NCBI GenBank assembly: GCA_946479785.1
Contig: CAMLHQ010000003.1
Coordinates: 11,687 to 75,686, forward strand
Direction: 5' to 3'
Length of the DNA stretch: 64,000 nucleotides
DNA from: an uncultured Nitrospira sp.
GTDB lineage: Bacteria > Nitrospirota > Nitrospiria > Nitrospirales > Nitrospiraceae
Of this stretch, positions 9,074 through 18,032 are shown piece by piece. Below the pieces are notes generated by a model, which saw only the letters and a program-made list of their open reading frames with translations, ran no database searches and was not told the DNA's origin. Every line of letters starts with the position of its first letter. Within the stretch, counting starts at the first letter, position 1. Made by a program: the position numbers and the translations under genes.

Positions 9074-9406
9074 TCAGGCCGCCATCGGATCGGAAGACGC
9101 GGCGACTTGTCTTTCCGCTTCGAGCCAATGTTCGAGATCGTGGCCATGCTTGAACCCGCCGGCTTGGAAGAGCCAATAGGCACGTTCCTGAATTCTTACG
9201 ACCATCTGCGGATCTCGTTCGCCGTTCGGCATGAGCTCAGATGCTTCCCTTAGGTTTTGGTCATCCGAAGCGCCGGCGGACTTGGGCGGATCTTCAGAAG
9301 ACTCTTCCGGTTTACTCCTCTTGAAAATCGCTTTGCGCTTGCCGCTCTTGCTGCGCGACGACTCTTGTGATTCGCTCGCTTGAGTTGTGCTCTCCTGATT
9401 GGTCAT
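9074..9406 (-). CDS. DUF2934-domain protein
   Basis: 110 residues. The first ~60 are low-complexity and charged (Ser, Lys, Glu rich, with repeated KSGKRK/KPEESSEDP stretches) and look disordered. Residues ~70-100 (VRIQERAYWLFQAGG...HDLEHWLEAE) match the DUF2934 pattern [IV]xxRAYxx[WF]xxxG...DxxHWLxAE. The function of DUF2934 is unknown; it is common in stress-related gene neighbourhoods of environmental bacteria. The ATG is preceded by GGGGGCAGACA. It is convergent with the ABC exporter. Confidence 0.75.
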   Translation of the reverse strand: MTNQESTTQASESQESSRSKSGKRKAIFKRSKPEESSEDPPKSAGASDDQNLREASELMPNGERDPQMVVRIQERAYWLFQAGGFKHGHDLEHWLEAERQVAASSDPMAA

Positions 9407-9953
9407 TGTCTGCCCCCGCTCTCCGATGAGTGATTAGTTAATGTGACTGGTCCTATCCGCGCCCCGTGATCGAGTGACGACCTGTATCCAGCTTGAAGAG
9501 CGGCCGACGATCCGAGCCCGCCCCTTCTACACGATTCTCTGCTCGCCTTTTTGCTGCGACGGTTCGCCCTTTCCACAAAGGCCATCGTTCGGCGGCGGGC
9601 AGGGCTCGTGTATAGGCTCGCAAAAGTTAGACTGTGCCGATATCCGCTGCTCCTGTGAAAAACCCTGAATTTGGACGGAGACATAGATCCACTCGCGCTC
9701 GGGATGAGGTAGTTATTTCCCGCCGTGGCCCCAAACTATATATCGACAGCCTAGGTGAATGGCGACTGGGGATACCCCCAGTGTTGCAACTTCATGCAAC
9801 ATGGGATGTATTTAATCTAACTGCCTTTTGTCCTGCGACTTCATTCACGGATGACCTCGCCGTTAGGTCGATTGAGCTGATGAAAGAAGACCGGAATTGC
9901 AACGATGGCAGTCATCATGGTACGGTGAATGACTTCACGAGGGGCAAGGGGTA
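9407..9953. other. ~550 bp gap without a supportable gene
   Basis: This stretch separates the DUF2934 gene from the metal-efflux operon. Short open frames exist (for example 9634-9954 plus) but none shows a recognisable domain, signal peptide or good ribosome-binding site. The notable content is a pair of abutting inverted repeats at 9765-9800, listed separately, followed by an A/T-rich TATTTAAT at about 9809-9816 that could serve as a -10 region for the rightward operon. Confidence 0.5.
9765..9800. promoter_or_regulatory. Two abutting inverted repeats upstream of metal-efflux genes
   Basis: ACTGGGG-ATAC-CCCCAGT (9765-9782, perfect 7-base arms) is followed without a gap by GTTGCA-ACTTCA-TGCAAC (9783-9800, perfect 6-base arms). 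Both lie about 155-190 bases upstream of the first gene of the efflux operon. G-tract palindromes are typical of operators for CsoR/RcnR-type metal sensors, but no such regulator is encoded nearby, so operator function is only an inference. Confidence 0.35.
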
Positions 9954-10271
9954 ATGGTTCGAAGATTCAAACAGCTTTTTCTTATCGTTCTGGTGGTCCT
10001 GTTCACCGTTCAGTTTGTGGGAACGGCGTGTGCTGACCGCCTGGTCGAATGGTCCAACCTCCCGCTTGATGCGCGTGGCCACATCCCGGGGGGAACGGAC
10101 GGACAGACCGAGACAGATGGGAATCAAGGAGAAGCCGAGTCGGAAATTACTATTGCTCAGGTCACCGGATTTCACATACTCCCCAGCATGCGATCCTCGT
10201 TCGCCGACAGTTGCTCCTGCCCTCGGAAAGCCTTCGACTCGGATTTGTTTCGACCTCCTACACTCTCCTAG
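9954..10271 (+). CDS. Small secreted protein at head of metal-efflux operon
   Basis: 105 residues. The N-terminus MVRRFKQLFLIVLVVLFTVQFVGTACA is a convincing signal peptide. The mature part is short and polar (DRLVEWSNLPLDARGHIPGGTDG) with a CSC motif near the end. A GAGGGGCAAGGGG ribosome-binding region precedes the ATG. The last ~20 codons may be read-through of a shorter original gene, because the tail looks non-genic. No family is recognised. Position before the TolC-like gene suggests a periplasmic accessory of the pump, but this is a guess from location. Confidence 0.5.
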   Translation: MVRRFKQLFLIVLVVLFTVQFVGTACADRLVEWSNLPLDARGHIPGGTDGQTETDGNQGEAESEITIAQVTGFHILPSMRSSFADSCSCPRKAFDSDLFRPPTLS

Positions 10272-10348
10272 CCTCGCGACAACCGTTCATTTTTGCGCAT
10301 CTCGTCTGCACCTGTGCTTCCGATTGTGGGACACAAGGGAGGCTTGCT

Positions 10349-11608
10349 ATGAGACTCTGGTCACCCCTGGTCATGCTCAATGGTTTGACGGTCCTCTTAT
10401 TTCAAGTCGCGTGGGCGGAGCCCAGTCTCAAGACCTACACGCTTCCCGATATCATCGGGCTGGCAATCGAACAAAATCCTGTCGTCGCGGGTGCAAGGGC
10501 TGTCATTGATCAGAATACTGGTCAGCGCACGGCAGCCGGTGCCTACCCCAATCCGACGATTAAAGGCGACGGCGGACGCGGGTTTTTGAAAGACGCCGGT
10601 CCGCTCACAGCCGAGATCCCCAGATCGGCCACCGAGTACATGGCTGGTTTCAGTCAGCCGATTGAATGGCCGGCCAAACGAGCTGCCCGGCAAAGTGCCG
10701 CGGACGCAGGGCTGGCCGGCGCGTCTGTCGGACTGATCGAAACCCGGTTGAATCTCACGACGGACGTGAAAGTCGCTTTTTACGATCTGCTGCTAGCGCT
10801 TCGAGACTTCGAACTGGCGAAGAACAATTTGGGAACTGTCGAAGACGTGCGCCGCATCGTCGGCGTACGGGTACGGCTCGGCGAAGCGCCCCAGTTCGAA
10901 TTGATCAAGGCGGAAGTGGAGGTGTTGAAGGCGAATCAGGCGGTCACACGATCGGAAAATACTGTACGCGTCAATCGCGTTATCCTTTCTACATTGACCG
11001 GCGGCGCACTGGGTCCTAGCTTCGATGTCACCGGCGAATTTCTGGTCTATCCAGTTGGACTGGCCCTTGACCGTCTAACGACGCGGGCGATGGAAGAGCA
11101 CCCCTCCATTCAGCGCCTAGCTCGGTCGATAGAACAAGCGGACCGGACCGTCGAATTCGAACGCCAGGCTCGTGTACCAAACGTAAACTTTAACACGAGC
11201 TATACAAGGGAATATGGTCGCGAAGGCTTCGATGTTGGAGTCAGCGTCCCGACACCGATTTGGTACCAGCGGCAGGGAGAAATTGCCGGTTCGCTGGGCG
11301 TGAAGCGAAAAGAAGAAGCGGAATTGCTGCGGATGCGCAACGAGCTGTTGAGACAAATCAATCAGCACTATCAAGAGGCCCAGACCACCGCCAAATTGAT
11401 TGAGGTATTGGAGAAGGGATTGCTCCGGCAGGCGGAGGAGGCACTGAGGATCGCCAAATTCAGCTTCCAGCAGGGTGCCGCCAGCCTTCTTGACGTGTTA
11501 GACGCGCAGCGGGTCCAGCGGCAGATTTTGTTCGATTATGCGCAGGCCCGCTACGAGTTATCCGTCGCGCTGGCCCGCTTGGAACGGGCGGTCGGAGGGC
11601 TCTTGTGA
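10349..11608 (+). CDS. TolC/CzcC-family outer-membrane factor of RND efflux pump
   Basis: 419 residues from the ATG at 10349, which has a GGGAGG ribosome-binding site and begins a signal peptide (LVMLNGLTVLLFQVAWA). The rest is the repeated helix-barrel organisation of outer-membrane efflux proteins, with LxxDVxxAFYDLLLA and the C-terminal mirror ASLLDVLDAQR. The CzcC/CusC type forms the trimeric exit duct of a periplasm-spanning pump. The stop overlaps the GTG of the adaptor gene (GTGA), so the two are translationally coupled. Confidence 0.9.
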   Translation: MRLWSPLVMLNGLTVLLFQVAWAEPSLKTYTLPDIIGLAIEQNPVVAGARAVIDQNTGQRTAAGAYPNPTIKGDGGRGFLKDAGPLTAEIPRSATEYMAGFSQPIEWPAKRAARQSAADAGLAGASVGLIETRLNLTTDVKVAFYDLLLALRDFELAKNNLGTVEDVRRIVGVRVRLGEAPQFELIKAEVEVLKANQAVTRSENTVRVNRVILSTLTGGALGPSFDVTGEFLVYPVGLALDRLTTRAMEEHPSIQRLARSIEQADRTVEFERQARVPNVNFNTSYTREYGREGFDVGVSVPTPIWYQRQGEIAGSLGVKRKEEAELLRMRNELLRQINQHYQEAQTTAKLIEVLEKGLLRQAEEALRIAKFSFQQGAASLLDVLDAQRVQRQILFDYAQARYELSVALARLERAVGGLL

Positions 11609-12819
11609 AAACGATGTTTGAGAACTCGAGATGCTACCTTCACTCTCTCATCAGCTGCATGGCCCTGCTGATTCTGACAGTGGGCTGCAACAGCGCTGCG
11701 GAAGAATCGGCGGTCGAGAAAACGGTGGGGAAGCCTCTGGAGACTGGCATTGTCATGCTCACGCCGGAGGAGATTAGGAGTGGAGACATCGTGGTGCGAC
11801 CTGCTGTCCGCGGCGAGTTTAAGGTGCACCGTGATTTTCCGGCGACGGTCGTACCGGATCATCATACAACCGCCGACATCACGGCGCTGGTGAGGGGTCG
11901 GGTCGTGGACGTCTATGCCGACCTCGGCCAACAGGTGAAGGCCGGAGATCTGCTGGCCATGCTGTACAGCAGCGACCTCGGCATGGCGCAATCGGCCTAC
12001 CTCAAAGCGGGCGCGAAACTCTATGTCGCCGAGCGAGCCTACGAGCGCGCCAAAATGTTGTTGCGGGAAAAGGTGATCGGCCTCGCTGAATCCCAGCGGC
12101 GGCAGGGCGAGATGCTGAGTCTCCGTGCCGAGAGGCGCGAGACGGAAGATCGCCTGCGCCTGCTGGGGATGAGTGAAGAGCAGATCACTCGGTTGACTGA
12201 TGAACAGAAGATTCTGTCGTATGTCCCTATCACTGCCCCTTTCGATGGTCGCGTGATCGCACGAAATCTGACAAAAGGCGAGGTGGTGGAGGTAACCGAC
12301 AAGCTGTTCACGGTTGCCGACCTGTCGAAGGTCTGGGTGCTGGCCAATATCCCCGAAAAGGATATTCCCTTTATTCGCGCGGATAGCGGCGCATCCGATG
12401 CATCCGGGGTGGAGCAACTCGTCGAAGTGCTGCTGACGGCGTATCCCAATGAAGTCTTTCACGGCAAGGTCACTTACGTGGGCGACGTGCTCGATGCCGC
12501 TACCCGCACGATGAACCTGCGCTTGGAGTTGCCCAATCCTCATCGAAAGCTGAAACCGGAAATGTATGCCACCATCCGCGTCCATTCAGTGTCTGAACCG
12601 GGCGTGCTGATGGTGCCAGAGACGGCCGTGCAGCGCGAGCGAGACCGGCGGTTCGTCTTTGTGCAGCGCGACCCCCGCACCTTCGAAGCGAGAGACGTAC
12701 GGCTCGGCGAAAGCAACGGGGACGCAGTGAAGGTGCTCGCCGGGCTTCAGGAAGGGGACCCTGTCGTGGTCAAGGGAGCATATGTGTTGAAGTCGGAACT
12801 TCTCTCTGATCAGATCTAA
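11605..12819 (+). CDS. RND periplasmic adaptor (CzcB/CusB-type) lipoprotein
   Basis: 404 residues, GTG start overlapping the upstream stop. The signal ends in a lipobox (ILTVGC), so the adaptor is probably lipid-anchored. It then shows the biotinyl-lipoyl-like half motif (ADITALVRGRVVDVYADLGQQV), a helical hairpin (~125-180), the second half (APFDGRVIARNLTKGEVV) and a beta-barrel and membrane-proximal part. This is the membrane-fusion order of CzcB/CusB proteins linking permease to outer-membrane duct. No N-terminal Met-rich copper-binding segment is obvious. Confidence 0.9.
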   Translation: MKTMFENSRCYLHSLISCMALLILTVGCNSAAEESAVEKTVGKPLETGIVMLTPEEIRSGDIVVRPAVRGEFKVHRDFPATVVPDHHTTADITALVRGRVVDVYADLGQQVKAGDLLAMLYSSDLGMAQSAYLKAGAKLYVAERAYERAKMLLREKVIGLAESQRRQGEMLSLRAERRETEDRLRLLGMSEEQITRLTDEQKILSYVPITAPFDGRVIARNLTKGEVVEVTDKLFTVADLSKVWVLANIPEKDIPFIRADSGASDASGVEQLVEVLLTAYPNEVFHGKVTYVGDVLDAATRTMNLRLELPNPHRKLKPEMYATIRVHSVSEPGVLMVPETAVQRERDRRFVFVQRDPRTFEARDVRLGESNGDAVKVLAGLQEGDPVVVKGAYVLKSELLSDQI

Positions 12820-12895
12820 ACATCGGTTGGCTTGATGGACCTTCAACCTCTTATCACACCTCGCCGTACGTTTCAGGCTTCATTTCTCACGCCTC

Positions 12896-15800
12896 ATGAC
12901 TTCCTTTCTTGAATTGGCGCTTCGCCAGCGGGTGCTGGTCGTTGCCCTCGCCTGTCTTATGGCGGCCGGCGGCGTCTATTCCTTCCGCACCATCGCCATC
13001 GATGCCTTTCCCGACGTGACCACCGTTCTCGTCCAGGTCGTCACCGAAGCGCAGGGGCTCTCCCCGGCCGAAATCGAACGATTCGTGACGTTTCCTTTAG
13101 AACTGCAATTGACCGGCGCGCCCGGTCTCACCGATATCCGCTCCTTATCCAAGGTGGGACTGTCGATGATCACCGTCGTGTTCCGCGACGACATGGATAT
13201 TTATCTGGCGCGGCAAGTGGTGTTGGAGCGTGTCCTGGAAGTCCAGGATAGTCTGCCGCCGGGCGCCCGGTCTCAGTTGGTACCGAACTCGCCTGGCCTG
13301 GGTGAAGTCTTCCAATTCTATCTGGAAGGCCCGCATGACAACGAGCCGGAGTACCCGATGACCGAAACGGAGCTAATGGAGAGGCGGACGCTCGAAGATT
13401 GGGTGATCCGTCCACTGCTCAAGGGATTGCCGGACGTCGTCGACGTCAATTCAATCGGCGGCTTCGTCAAGCAGTATCAGGTCATGGTGGATCCGGGGCT
13501 ACTGCGAAAGTACGACCTGGCCCTTCACGATGTCTTCACCGCCGTTGCGAACAACAATGCCAATGCCGGCGGCAATATCCTGGAAAAAGGCCCAGAAAAG
13601 TACATCGTCCGCGGCATCGGCCTCATCAAAACATTACAAGACATCGAGAATATCGTGGTGAAGGAGGCTCGCGGCACACCGGTCTTTGTGCGCGATGTGG
13701 CGGACGTGCAGATCGGCCATGCCGTACGTCACGGCGCGGCTGTATTGAACGGTGAGCGCGAGGTCGTGGCGGGCATCGTCCTCATGCTGCGCGGCGGCAA
13801 TGCCCGGGAAGTGGTTCAAGCCGTCAAGCACAAGGTGGAGGAAATCCACGAGAAGAAAATCCTTCCCGACGGCCTCCGTATCGTGCCCTTTTACGATCGT
13901 CTCGAATTGATCGTCGCCGCATTGCGCACTGTGTACAAGGCTTTGCTCGAGGGGATCGTGCTTGTCATTCTCGTGCTCTTTCTGTTTCTCGGAAATGTCC
14001 GGAGCGCACTGATCGTCACTGCCACGCTTGTGGTAGCGCCGCTGGCGACGTTCATCGTCATGGACCGGTTCGGATTGACGGCCAACCTCATGTCACTAGG
14101 CGGACTGGTCATTGCCGTCGGGATGATGGTGGATGGATCGGTGGTGGTTGTGGAAAACGTCTACCGTCATCTGACCGAACGAGCGGCCGGACCGTCGACT
14201 CGCAGGGCCCTGGTGCTGCAGGCCACGAAGGAAGTCGCTCAACCGGTGCTGTTCGGCATTCTCATCATCATCCTGGTATTTCTCCCAATCCTGTCGCTGC
14301 AAGGCATGGAAGGCAAGATGTTCAAGCCGCTGGCCTATACGATCATGATCGCGTTACTGGTATCGCTTTTGTTGTCGCTCACTTTGTCTCCGGCGCTCTG
14401 TTCCCTGGCACTGAGAGGCGGCGGCGACGAGGATACCTGGCTTTTGCGGCGAATCAAACGGCTCTATACGCCGGCGCTTCTGTGGTCGTTGCAGCATCGC
14501 CGGCTGGTCCTCACGGCGGCGGTCATCATGCTGGGGTTGAGTCTGGCGCTCTTCCCGTTTCTCGGCGGCGAGTTCATTCCCATCCTGAACGAAGGGGCGA
14601 TCACGCCGCAAACCATCCGGCTGCCGAGCATCTCGCTGGACAAATCGATCGAGATCGAAATGGAAATGCAGCGCGCTGTGTTGGAGTTTCCGGAAGTCCG
14701 TATGGTCGTGTCTAAAATCGGGCGTTCGGAATTGGGGAACGATCCTCAAGAGCCCAATGCGAGCGATCCAGTCGTTTCGCTCATGCCGGTGGAGGAATGG
14801 ACCACCGCGCGCACGAAGCCGGAACTGGACGACGCGATTCGTCGGCGCATCGAGCGGGTGCCAGGAGCAAATTTTCTGCTGAGCCAGCCGATCCAACAGC
14901 GGGTGGATGAATTATTGTCCGGCGTCCGTTCGGAAGCAACGGTCAAAGTCATTGGAGAAGACCTCGACCAACTACGCAAAACGGCAGAGCAGATCCAGAC
15001 GATCATGGCGGGAATCTCCGGCGTGAAAGATGTGCGCGTCGAACAACTGTTCGGGCAAGCCTATCTCACCATCGATATCGACCGGAGCAAGATCGCCCGT
15101 TACGGCATCAACGTCGCGCACATTAGGGAAATCATTTCGACGGCGATCGGGGCAGAAGCGGCTACGCGGGTCTACGAAGGTCAGAAGCGCTTTGACCTGA
15201 TTCTCCGCTATCCCAAAACCTATCGAGACAGCGTCGAGACAATCGGTAACATTCTACTGACGACCTCTTCCGGGGCTCTCATTCCGCTGGGCGAGCTGGC
15301 GAGAATCGAACTCAGGGAGGGACCGGCGCTGATCAGTCGCGAGGGGCTGCAACGACGAATCTATATTGGTTTCAACACGTTGGGTCGCGATATTGAAAGT
15401 ATTGTAGGAGAGGCTCAAGCAAAGATTGCCCGGCAGGTGGAGATACCGACCGGCTATCATCTGGTTTGGGGCGGGTCGTTCGAAAACATGCAACGCGCTA
15501 TGGCCCGTTTGAAAATTATTGTCCCGATAACGATTGGGGTGATCTTTTTGCTCTTGTTCGCGTCCTTCCACTCCGTCCGGCATGCCGCCCTGATCATTTT
15601 AAATCTGCCTTTTGCGTTAATCGGCGGCATCGTGGCGCTCTGGCTGACCGGCGAATACCTGAGTGTGCCGGCATCGGTCGGCTTCATCAATCTGTTCGGC
15701 GTCGCCGTGCTGAACGGTATCGTGTTGGTGTCCTACATCAACCAACTGCGCGCGGAAGGCCTACCGAATGAAACAGCCATCGCGCGTGGCTGCCTCCTTC

Positions 15801-16021
15801 GATTGCGGCCGGTGCTCATGACCGCGCTGGTCGCCATGTTAGGCCTGGTCCCGCTGGCCCTTTCGCATGGCATCGGCTCGGAAGTCCAGCGACCTCTGGC
15901 CGTGGTCGTGATTGGCGGCCTGGTCAGTTCAACGCTGCTGACGCTGATCGTGTTGCCGACGCTTTACGGTGCCTTCGCGGGGACGCAGGCTTCCCAACCT
16001 CCGATGGGTCGAGCGGCTTAA
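12896..16021 (+). CDS. Heavy-metal efflux RND permease (CzcA/CusA family)
   Basis: 1041 residues, the usual length for HME-RND pumps, with twelve transmembrane helices in two halves, each followed by a large periplasmic loop. The fourth helix carries GMMVDGSVVVVEN with Asp413 and the downstream Glu, the proton-relay residues of heavy-metal RND pumps. The loop opening IDAFPDVTTVLVQV is typical of the family. The VDG form is closer to CzcA-like than to the VDA form of CusA, so divalent cations are plausible, but the metal cannot be fixed from sequence. It uses the proton gradient to expel metal ions. Confidence 0.92.
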   Translation: MTSFLELALRQRVLVVALACLMAAGGVYSFRTIAIDAFPDVTTVLVQVVTEAQGLSPAEIERFVTFPLELQLTGAPGLTDIRSLSKVGLSMITVVFRDDMDIYLARQVVLERVLEVQDSLPPGARSQLVPNSPGLGEVFQFYLEGPHDNEPEYPMTETELMERRTLEDWVIRPLLKGLPDVVDVNSIGGFVKQYQVMVDPGLLRKYDLALHDVFTAVANNNANAGGNILEKGPEKYIVRGIGLIKTLQDIENIVVKEARGTPVFVRDVADVQIGHAVRHGAAVLNGEREVVAGIVLMLRGGNAREVVQAVKHKVEEIHEKKILPDGLRIVPFYDRLELIVAALRTVYKALLEGIVLVILVLFLFLGNVRSALIVTATLVVAPLATFIVMDRFGLTANLMSLGGLVIAVGMMVDGSVVVVENVYRHLTERAAGPSTRRALVLQATKEVAQPVLFGILIIILVFLPILSLQGMEGKMFKPLAYTIMIALLVSLLLSLTLSPALCSLALRGGGDEDTWLLRRIKRLYTPALLWSLQHRRLVLTAAVIMLGLSLALFPFLGGEFIPILNEGAITPQTIRLPSISLDKSIEIEMEMQRAVLEFPEVRMVVSKIGRSELGNDPQEPNASDPVVSLMPVEEWTTARTKPELDDAIRRRIERVPGANFLLSQPIQQRVDELLSGVRSEATVKVIGEDLDQLRKTAEQIQTIMAGISGVKDVRVEQLFGQAYLTIDIDRSKIARYGINVAHIREIISTAIGAEAATRVYEGQKRFDLILRYPKTYRDSVETIGNILLTTSSGALIPLGELARIELREGPALISREGLQRRIYIGFNTLGRDIESIVGEAQAKIARQVEIPTGYHLVWGGSFENMQRAMARLKIIVPITIGVIFLLLFASFHSVRHAALIILNLPFALIGGIVALWLTGEYLSVPASVGFINLFGVAVLNGIVLVSYINQLRAEGLPNETAIARGCLLRLRPVLMTALVAMLGLVPLALSHGIGSEVQRPLAVVVIGGLVSSTLLTLIVLPTLYGAFAGTQASQPPMGRAA

Positions 16022-16099
16022 TCCACCAGAGACTCCCTGGCACGACTGCGTAGCAAATGTCATGAGCAGGAAAAGATTGAGCGTTGAAGACTGAGTACG

Positions 16100-16333
16100 C
16101 TATCGACCGACACGGGCTGATCGGGTGGGCCGGATTTTCCGCGGAATAGACCAGGCTCGGGCTTGCCGTTCGTAACAAGCAGGACAGTAGGTGTGACTCA
16201 ATCGTACATCGACCGTTTGGAGATGATGACGACTCAGGTAGGCTGACATTGACGTCCAATGCAAGGAGGGCGAACCAGATTCGGCAACCTGCTTACAGAC
16301 ACAACACACTGCCAGCATTGGAACGGTCGCCAT
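16100..16333 (-). CDS. Small Cys-rich (zinc-ribbon-like) protein
   Basis: 77 residues from the ATG at 16333, which has a GGAGGAG ribosome-binding site. Two metal-ligand-type pairs are visible: VCCVCK near residues 10-15 and SHTYCPACYE near 48-57, separated by a segment containing HWTSM...YLSRHH. The pattern C-x2-CK...SHxxCPxC is known from small domains attached to or encoded beside signalling proteins, so a zinc-binding structural role is likely. It is divergent from the NarL-type regulator. Exact function unknown. Confidence 0.65.
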   Translation of the reverse strand: MATVPMLAVCCVCKQVAESGSPSLHWTSMSAYLSRHHLQTVDVRLSHTYCPACYERQARAWSIPRKIRPTRSARVGR

Positions 16334-16415
16334 GGAACTCCTCCCTGGATGACCCACTCTAGTAATCTTTTCTAAGCGATCCAACTAGGCGGATCCCTAG
16401 GTGCCGTTGGGATAT

Positions 16416-16430
16416 CAATGTGACACATTG
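16416..16430. promoter_or_regulatory. Perfect 15-bp palindrome between divergent genes
   Basis: CAATGTG-A-CACATTG, with exact 7-base arms around one central base. It lies in the ~215-bp region between the small Cys-rich gene (minus) and the NarL-type regulator (plus), about 120 bases before the latter's start. Size and symmetry fit a dimeric repressor or activator site. No regulator is assigned. Confidence 0.45.
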
Positions 16431-16549
16431 TCTGCATGGGGGACGAACAAGGGCCGCGCCCACCCCCGGCGTTACCTGTGTGGCGATGAATGAATAGCGC
16501 TGTTTTCTGTTGAGTCGCAGTGTTTACGCCCCGCAAGAAAGGAGTCACC

Positions 16550-17275
16550 GTGATTTCTCGCAGTTCAACACCGGTCATCATGCCGTCACGAATGAACCGC
16601 CGCGAGGTGCACTCGCCAATTGCCGAGCCCAACCCTTCCCTAGGATCCTGCCGCCTGCTGCTCGCAGACGACCACATTTTGCTGCGGCAGGGAGTCAAGG
16701 CTTTGATCGAGACCTACGGCGTCACAGTCGTCGGCGAGGCCGGTGATGGACGCGAAGCGGTCCGTCTGGCCGAGGAGATACAGCCGGACGTGGCGGTGGT
16801 CGATGTGATGATGCCGTTGCTGAATGGGTTGGACGTGGTTCGGGAAATCCGACGGGTCTCGCCTCAAACCAAATCGCTCTTGCTGACGATGCACACGGAC
16901 GACGCGTTCGTGCTTGAGGCTCTGAAGGTCGGTGTCAAAGGCTATTTGCTCAAAACGCAGCCGGTCACGGAAGTCGTGCATGCGATTCGGGACGTTTCGA
17001 AAGGGTCGTTCTATCTCAGCCCGGGTATTTCCCAGACGGTGATTCACGCCTTTTTGGCGAAAAGTGACATACCGTCCGACCCGTTGACGACCCGAGAACG
17101 CGAAGTGCTGCAATTGGTCGCTCAAGGCATGACGACCAAGAAAGTGGCGGGCCTGCTGGGAGTGAGCGTCAAGACGGCGGAATCTCACCGGCATCGTATT
17201 ATGGACAAACTGGATCTCCATGACACCGCCAGTCTTGTGAGGTATTCCATCCGCCGCCGGTTGATCGAACCGTAA
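16550..17275 (+). CDS. NarL/FixJ-family response regulator
   Basis: 241 residues from the GTG at 16550, chosen because AAAGGAG lies five bases upstream; ten more codons are open before it. After a ~35-residue polar leader comes a receiver domain with the acidic pair (LADDH), phosphoacceptor Asp in VVDVMMP, Thr in LLTMH and Lys in GYLLKT. A LuxR-type helix-turn-helix follows (LTTREREVLQLVAQGMTTKKVAGLL). A complete, phosphorylation-competent transcription factor. No kinase is encoded beside it. The next gene, 16 bases on, is a second response regulator of another family. Confidence 0.9.
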   Translation: MISRSSTPVIMPSRMNRREVHSPIAEPNPSLGSCRLLLADDHILLRQGVKALIETYGVTVVGEAGDGREAVRLAEEIQPDVAVVDVMMPLLNGLDVVREIRRVSPQTKSLLLTMHTDDAFVLEALKVGVKGYLLKTQPVTEVVHAIRDVSKGSFYLSPGISQTVIHAFLAKSDIPSDPLTTREREVLQLVAQGMTTKKVAGLLGVSVKTAESHRHRIMDKLDLHDTASLVRYSIRRRLIEP

Positions 17276-17291
17276 ACCTTCCAGGTCCGCC

Positions 17292-17984
17292 ATGGCAAAG
17301 ATCTTAGTCGTCGAAGACATGGACAGCGTCGTCGATCTGCTGCGAACGCTGCTCGAACGGGAAGGATTCGAAGTCGCAGTCGCACAGGACGGGCTGGAAG
17401 CGCTGGAAGCGGTTCGCCGCGAGAAGCCGGATCTCATGCTCCTGGATTTGATCTTGCCCGGACTGGATGGACTGGAGGTGCTCCGCCGCGTCAGGCAGGA
17501 TCCGATCACCGCTCATCTGCCCGTCATCGTGCTCAGCGGCAAGGATGAAGAACGCGATAAGGTCATCGGACTGGAGATCGGTGCGGACGACTATGTGACC
17601 AAACCGTTTCAAGCCAACGAACTGATCGCCCGGGTGAAGAATCGTCTTCGCCGGTCCGCTCCGACCGATCCGGCGCGAGTATTGAAGGTAGGCGGGTTGG
17701 AGATGGAATTAGACCGGTATCAGGTCACGCTCCGGGGCAAGCCGATTCACTTGACCTCAAAGGAATTTAGTCTGCTGCGGGCGTTGTTGATGACCAACGG
17801 ACGAGTGCTCAGCCGAGATGCGCTCTTCGAATCAGTGTGGGGGGCAAGCAAAGATGCGGACTTGCAGTCGCGCACTATCGACGTGCATATCCGCAGCCTT
17901 CGCAACAAGCTGGGACCGGAAGGCCGCCGGATCTTCACCGTGCGCAATGTGGGATACCGTTTGGATCCGGCGCTGCCGGAATAA
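17292..17984 (+). CDS. OmpR/PhoB-family response regulator
   Basis: 230 residues. The receiver domain has VVEDMD, phosphoacceptor Asp in MLLDLILPG, Ser/Gly in VLSGKDE and Lys in YVTKPF. The effector is a winged helix ending with the family pattern SRTIDVHIRSLRNKLG and VRNVGYRL. It is sixteen bases downstream of the NarL-type gene and probably in the same transcript. No histidine kinase is present in the window. The gene is convergent with the start of the EPS region, ending about 50 bases from the methyltransferase stop. Confidence 0.92.
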   Translation: MAKILVVEDMDSVVDLLRTLLEREGFEVAVAQDGLEALEAVRREKPDLMLLDLILPGLDGLEVLRRVRQDPITAHLPVIVLSGKDEERDKVIGLEIGADDYVTKPFQANELIARVKNRLRRSAPTDPARVLKVGGLEMELDRYQVTLRGKPIHLTSKEFSLLRALLMTNGRVLSRDALFESVWGASKDADLQSRTIDVHIRSLRNKLGPEGRRIFTVRNVGYRLDPALPE

Positions 17985-18032
17985 TATCCCTGCTCGGGAT
18001 GACCCGCCGGGTGGTTCTCCCCTTATTCGCGA

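Noticed and set aside
9634..9954. 106-residue plus-strand open frame whose stop overlaps the ATG of the small secreted protein (TAATG)
   Set aside because: The overlap hints at coupling, but there is no ribosome-binding site, no domain, no signal peptide and an atypical amino-acid mix. I leave it out as a gene.
11551..12585. 344-residue minus-strand frame opposite the adaptor gene
   Set aside because: It is antisense to a clearly real CzcB-type gene with family motifs. Long antisense frames are common in GC-rich codons.
17985..18032. ATCCC-TGCTC-GGGAT and ACCCG-C-CGGGT as a terminator between convergent genes
   Set aside because: Stems are only five bases long and no T-run follows.
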